Part shown: piece by piece, positions 41,467-45,346 of the stretch
Numbering within the stretch: position 1 is the first letter of the stretch
Layout: each line of letters starts with the position of its first letter
Origin: Cyanobacteria bacterium bin.51
GTDB lineage: Bacteria > Cyanobacteriota > Cyanobacteriia > PCC-6307 > Cyanobiaceae
Length of the DNA stretch: 45,346 nucleotides
Reading direction: 5' to 3'
Assembly: GCA_013203655.1 (NCBI GenBank)
Contig: JABMPN010000089.1
Location: 1-45,346, forward strand
Made by a program: the position numbers and the translations under genes
The notes under the pieces: generated by a model
The model's input: the letters and a program-made list of their open reading frames with translations, nothing else
Told to the model about the DNA's origin: nothing
Database searches by the model: none

Positions 41467-42629
41467 ATACCCACCTGCGATTACTTCGCCTCCAGCTAAG
41501 CCGATGCCCGCGCCAGGTTCCTGACGGCGGCCGGCGCCGCTGGCGCTCGGCTAACGTCCCATCGCCTGCCCGGCCAGCTCGGTCCGGACGGCGAATTATT
41601 ATGCATAGATGTGGCCCTGCTGGCGGGGGAGGCCCCGCCGCGGGCGATGCTGCTGCTGATCTCCGGCACCCATGGGGTGGAGGGATTCTGCGGATCGGGA
41701 GTGCAGGTGAGCTATCTCACCGACCGCCTGCATGACGCCTTCCCGCCCGGCACCGCCACCCTGCTGATTTACGCCCTCAACCCTTACGGCTTCGCCTGGC
41801 GCCGCCGGGTGAACGAGGACAGCATCGATCGAAACCGCAACTTCCGCGATTTCAACGTGCCGTTGCCGGATGGCTCCGCCTAGGAGGCCGTGCACGACCT
41901 GCTTGTGCCTGCGGAGTGGGACGGTCCGGTCCGGGAGCAGGCCGATGCGGCGCTGCTGCAGCGCATCGCGGCCCATGGCATTCCCGCTTACCAGGCCCTG
42001 TTGCAGCGCGGCCAGTACACCCGCTCCACGGGGCTGTTTTATGGCGGCACCCAGCCGTGCTGGTCGAACCAGACGTTGCGCCAGCTGCTGCGTGAACACA
42101 TCCCAACCGGCCTGGCTCAGCTGGCGGTGCTCGACATCCACACTGGCCTCGGCCCGATGGGGTACGGCGAGCCGATCCATGCCGGCGACACGCCGGAGGG
42201 GTATGCGCGGGCGCTGTGCTGGTACGGCCCGGAGGTCACCCGCATGAGCGAGAACGAAGCGCCAGCCGCTCCGCTCGACCAGCTGGCCGCCGCATTGGCG
42301 AATCGTCCGGCCCTGCCGGTTGGCGGCCGTTCGGCCTCCGCGCCCATCTCGGGCGCCATGGTCGGGGCGTTCCGCGCCCTGGAGCCCGCCACCGAGGTCA
42401 CCTACCTGGCGCTGGAGTTCGGCACCTGCCCGATCCTGGAGGTGCTCGGCGCGCGTTGCGCGCCGACAGCTGGCTGCATGCCTTTCCCGGCCGCGACACC
42501 GTACATCGCGCGCCGATCCAGGCGCAGATGCAGTAGGCCTTCTACGTCGACACGCCGGCCTGGAAAACGGCGATGTATGGCCGCACGGCCGATTTCGTGC
42601 TGCGCGCGGGCCGGGGCCTGGCCGCCGGC
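41467..42629 (+). pseudogene. Degraded DUF2817 (M14-like) gene, paralog of 43966-45099
   Basis: Collinear with the intact copy but ATG>ATA start, in-frame TAA at 41497, TAG at 41881, a frameshift near 42448-42464 and TAG at 42534. Confidence 0.92.
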
Positions 42630-42826
42630 ATGGCCGCTGCCGCTGGCTTGCCTGCTGGCACGTCACGTGCCGTTACGTGCAATGCCCTGGCAGGAAGGAC
42701 AAAACCGCCGGGTCCGTGGTGAGGCCGATGCCCCTTGCCGCCGCAAGCCAGATGATGGTCATCAGCAACCACGGCCAGCCGAAAATTTCCATCAGACGGG
42801 GTAGATCAATGGCGCATGCCGGAACA

Positions 42827-42888
42827 ATGGCTTGACAGACCCAGTCAATGCCATGAAGATGCGAATCAGGAATTAGTATCTTCATGGC
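42827..42888 (+). promoter_or_regulatory. Two overlapping, mutually exclusive hairpins at a start codon
   Basis: Hairpin A ATGGCTTGAC (42827-42836)/GTCAATGCCAT (42844-42854); hairpin B GCCATGAAGAT (42850-42860)/ATCTTCATGGC (42878-42888). They share 42850-42854; B encloses the ATG at 42884. Confidence 0.45.
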
Positions 42889-43159
42889 CTATATCCTGTC
42901 TGACTTTTTTCCGGGCGCCACTGAGCAGGATTACAGGGATGAGATTGCTGCTGTTCATCCCGATGGAGGCTTGCCTGAAGGGCAGATTCATCATGCGGCC
43001 GGCCAGTCAGACGACGGGGTTCTGATTGTCACGATCTGAGATTCGAAGGAGTCTGCCGATCGATTTCTTGCCGACGTTCTGATGCCGCGTTTTGCTTCGG
43101 CCTCCAATGGCCTTCGCGGTGAGCGCCGGCATATCGGCGCTGCTGGTTTTCAGCTTTAG
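42884..43159 (+). pseudogene. Small ABM-like/ferredoxin-fold-type ORF interrupted by one TGA
   Basis: MAYILSDFFPGATEQDYRDEIAAVHPDGGLPEGQIHHAAGQSDDGVLIVTI[TGA]DSKESADRFLADVLMPRFASASNGLRGERRHIGAAGFQL; same frame before and after TGA 43037-43039. Confidence 0.65.
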
Positions 43160-43185
43160 CTGGCCAGTTGGGGGCCAACGGCGCT

Positions 43186-43800
43186 TCAACCCCCGTTTTG
43201 GCGCTCCAGCGCCCTGCGTGCGGCCCGGCCCGCCAGCCCGATCGAGCCGACCGTGGCGGCCAGGCCCAGAATGCGCAGGGCCCAGGTGCCGGCATCGGCT
43301 TCACCATGGAGCACCTCCCCGAAGCGGGACACATCGCCGGCCAGCTCCCCCAGTGCGCAGAACAGCACCGTGCCGGGCAGGATCGCCACCAGCCCGAGCG
43401 TGTAATCCCGCAGGCTCACCTCACTGAGCCCGTAGGCGAGGTTGAGCAGGCTGAAGGGAAAGGCGGGCGACAGCCGGGTGAGCACCACCAGCTTCAGACC
43501 CTCCCGGCTCACCGCCTGCTCGATTGCCAGCAGCTTCGGGAACCTCCCCAGCCGGCGGCGGGACCAGCCGCGCAGCCGGTGACGGGCCAGCAGGAAGGCG
43601 CCGATCGCTCCGAGCGATGCCCCAAGCTGCACGATCAGGCTGCCCCAGAAAGTGCCGTAGAGCGCCCCGGCCAGCATCGACGCCCAGATCCCCGGCAGCA
43701 GCAACGTGACCCACAGGGCATAGAGCAGCACGAAGGCCACCGCCCCGGCGGGGGTTCGCAAGGCAGGCAGAGCGGGTTCGAGCCAGGCGGAGAGGTCCAC
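43186..43800 (-). CDS. TVP38/TMEM64 (VTT/DedA-like) membrane protein
   Basis: VDLSAWLEPALPALRTPAGAVAFVLLYALWVTLLLPGIWASMLAGALYGTFWGSLIVQLGASLGAIGAFLLARH...LTRLSPAFPFSLLNLAYGLSEVSLRDYTLGLVAILPG; GTG start assumed. Confidence 0.85.
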   Translation of the reverse strand: MDLSAWLEPALPALRTPAGAVAFVLLYALWVTLLLPGIWASMLAGALYGTFWGSLIVQLGASLGAIGAFLLARHRLRGWSRRRLGRFPKLLAIEQAVSREGLKLVVLTRLSPAFPFSLLNLAYGLSEVSLRDYTLGLVAILPGTVLFCALGELAGDVSRFGEVLHGEADAGTWALRILGLAATVGSIGLAGRAARRALERQNGG

Positions 43801-43965
43801 GAACCGGTTGGCGCGTAAGCCCCAACCCTGGCAGGAACGGCCGGATAGGCAATCCCTCCTACAGTATGCCCCCCTGGAGCGGGGCCTTCCGAGCAGGAGC
43901 GCGGAGTCTTTCCGTCGCTTGCCAGCCTGGAGCTTTCTGGTCCTTCCCCAACCGGCTGACTGTCC

Positions 43966-45099
43966 ATGCCCACTTGCGATTTCTTCGCGCCCGGTTACGC
44001 CAGCGCCCGCGAGAAGTTCCTGTCGGCGGCTGAAGCCGCCGGGGCCAAGCTCAGCGCCCATGCCCTGCCGGAGCAGCGGGGGCCTGAGGGTGAGCCCTTG
44101 TGCATCGACGTCGCCGTTCTTGGTGCGGAGCAGCCACCGGAGGCGATGCTGCTGCTGATCTCCGGAACCCACGGGGTGGAAGGCCGCTGCGGTTCCGGCA
44201 TCCAGGTGGGATATTGCGTCGATCAACTGCACAGCAACCTGCCGCCGGGTACCGCCACGCTGTTGATCCATGCCCTCAATCCCTACGGGTTCGCCTGGCA
44301 CCGGCGGGTCAACGAGGACAACATCGATCTGAATCGCAACTTCCGCGACTTCAGTGCTCCATTGCCGGATTGCTCCGCCTACGAGGCGATCCATGACTGC
44401 CTGGTCCCGGAGTCTTGGGACGGTCACAGCCGGCTGGAGGCGGACAGGGAGCTGCAGCGCCGCATCGTGGCCTGCGGGATCCCTGCCTATCAGGCGGTGC
44501 TGCAACGCGGCCAGTACACCCGGCCGACGGGGCTGTTCTATGGCGGTACACAGGCCTGCTGGTCGAACAGGATGCTCCGGCGTCTTCTGCGCGAACACAT
44601 CCCCGCCAGCACCACACGCCTGGCGGTGCTCGACATCCACACCGGTCTGGGCCCCCTTGGCTACGGCGAACCGATCTATGCCCAGGATTCAGTGGAGGGC
44701 CTGGAGCGGGCGCGGCGCTGGTTCGGGCCGGAGGTGACAAGCATCGCCAGCGGCCCGGGGGACGCCGGCCCACAGAGCGGCGATGTGGGGGAGGCGCGCT
44801 CGGCGTCCGCGGCCGTTTCCGGGGCTTTGGTGACGGCCTTCCAGGAGCTGGATCAGGCCCTCGAGGTGACCTACCTGGCGCTCGAATTCGGCACCCGCCC
44901 GATCCTCGATGTGCTCGGGGCCCTGCGGGCCGACAGCTGGCTGCACGCCATCCCCGATCGGGTCACGCCCCACCGCGGGCCGATTCAGAACCAGATGCAG
45001 GAGGCCTTCCATGTGGACACTCCCGGCTGGAAGGCCGCGGTCTACGGGCGAACGGCCGACTTCGTGCTGCGGGCCGGTCGGGGGCTGGCAGAGGGTTGA
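43966..45099 (+). CDS. DUF2817 family protein (M14 carboxypeptidase-like), intact copy
   Basis: 377 aa; LLISGTHGVEGRCGSGIQVGY, LIHALNPYGFAWHRRVNEDNIDLNRNFRDF, LAVLDIHTGLGPLGYGE, LALEFGTRP. Confidence 0.9.
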   Translation: MPTCDFFAPGYASAREKFLSAAEAAGAKLSAHALPEQRGPEGEPLCIDVAVLGAEQPPEAMLLLISGTHGVEGRCGSGIQVGYCVDQLHSNLPPGTATLLIHALNPYGFAWHRRVNEDNIDLNRNFRDFSAPLPDCSAYEAIHDCLVPESWDGHSRLEADRELQRRIVACGIPAYQAVLQRGQYTRPTGLFYGGTQACWSNRMLRRLLREHIPASTTRLAVLDIHTGLGPLGYGEPIYAQDSVEGLERARRWFGPEVTSIASGPGDAGPQSGDVGEARSASAAVSGALVTAFQELDQALEVTYLALEFGTRPILDVLGALRADSWLHAIPDRVTPHRGPIQNQMQEAFHVDTPGWKAAVYGRTADFVLRAGRGLAEG

Positions 45100-45107
45100 C
45101 GGGGGGC

Positions 45108-45317
45108 TCAGTGATGGCCGTGCAGATGGGCCGCCAACTGCTGGATGAACTCCTCTGTCTTTCTTGGTCTGTAGGCCCGACCGATGTGTACAGCCTGCAC
45201 CGGGAAGCTAGGAGCCTGTTGCGCGTAGATCAGTGACGGGCTTCTCCGCAGACGCCCACTGATCTGCCCAGAACCCTTTGACTGCAATGGATCTGGGCGA
45301 GAGAATGGAGCATGCAA
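45108..45317 (-). pseudogene. Possible remnant of a LysR-family regulator C-terminus
   Basis: QAPSFPVQAVHIGRAYRPRKTEEFIQQLAAHLHGHH resembles the C-terminal end of LysR substrate-binding domains; no LysR N-terminus is visible in the bases left in the window. Confidence 0.3.
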
Positions 45318-45346
45318 AAGCCCAAATCCTTCCGTCCTTGGCAGCC

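Noticed and set aside
41467-41883. Stop-codon readthrough or recoding in the DUF2817-like frame
   Set aside because: Start loss, three nonsense codons and a frameshift together are better explained by pseudogenisation.

Overview
High-GC cyanobacterial chromosome segment, most like the alpha-cyanobacterial Cyanobium/Synechococcus group judging from gene content (sbtA/sbtB, flv3/flv1, gcvP/gcvH, DesC-type desaturases, rplI-dnaB). I saw no rRNA, tRNA, CRISPR array or intact transposase. From about 1 to 32.8 kb the window is mostly core metabolism: a partial Nramp transporter, sbtB-sbtA, a translationally coupled flavodiiron pair, OYE, pirin, an RND efflux pump divergent from a PadR regulator, gcvP-gcvH, two acyl desaturases around an unknown HTH-like protein, rplI, dnaB, a fatty-acid hydroxylase, mnmG, a chorismate lyase-like gene, sprT-like and ligA. 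From about 33 to 45.3 kb it is accessory-like: a 1812-aa multidomain phytase/5'-nucleotidase/RTX protein, an 844-aa DUF4114-type protein, a multiply disrupted DUF2817 pseudogene with an intact paralog 2.5 kb downstream, and a small ABM-like ORF with one TGA. Most interesting signals: (1) a Pho-box-like triple repeat plus a CRP-like dyad upstream of the 1812-aa protein; (2) two mutually exclusive hairpins upstream of the ABM-like ORF, one enclosing its start codon in a perfect 11-bp stem; (3) a possible three-way-junction RNA at 13959-14055; (4) an unknown HTH-like gene wedged between two desaturase genes. All function calls are from reading translations and motifs by eye; no searches or folding were run.
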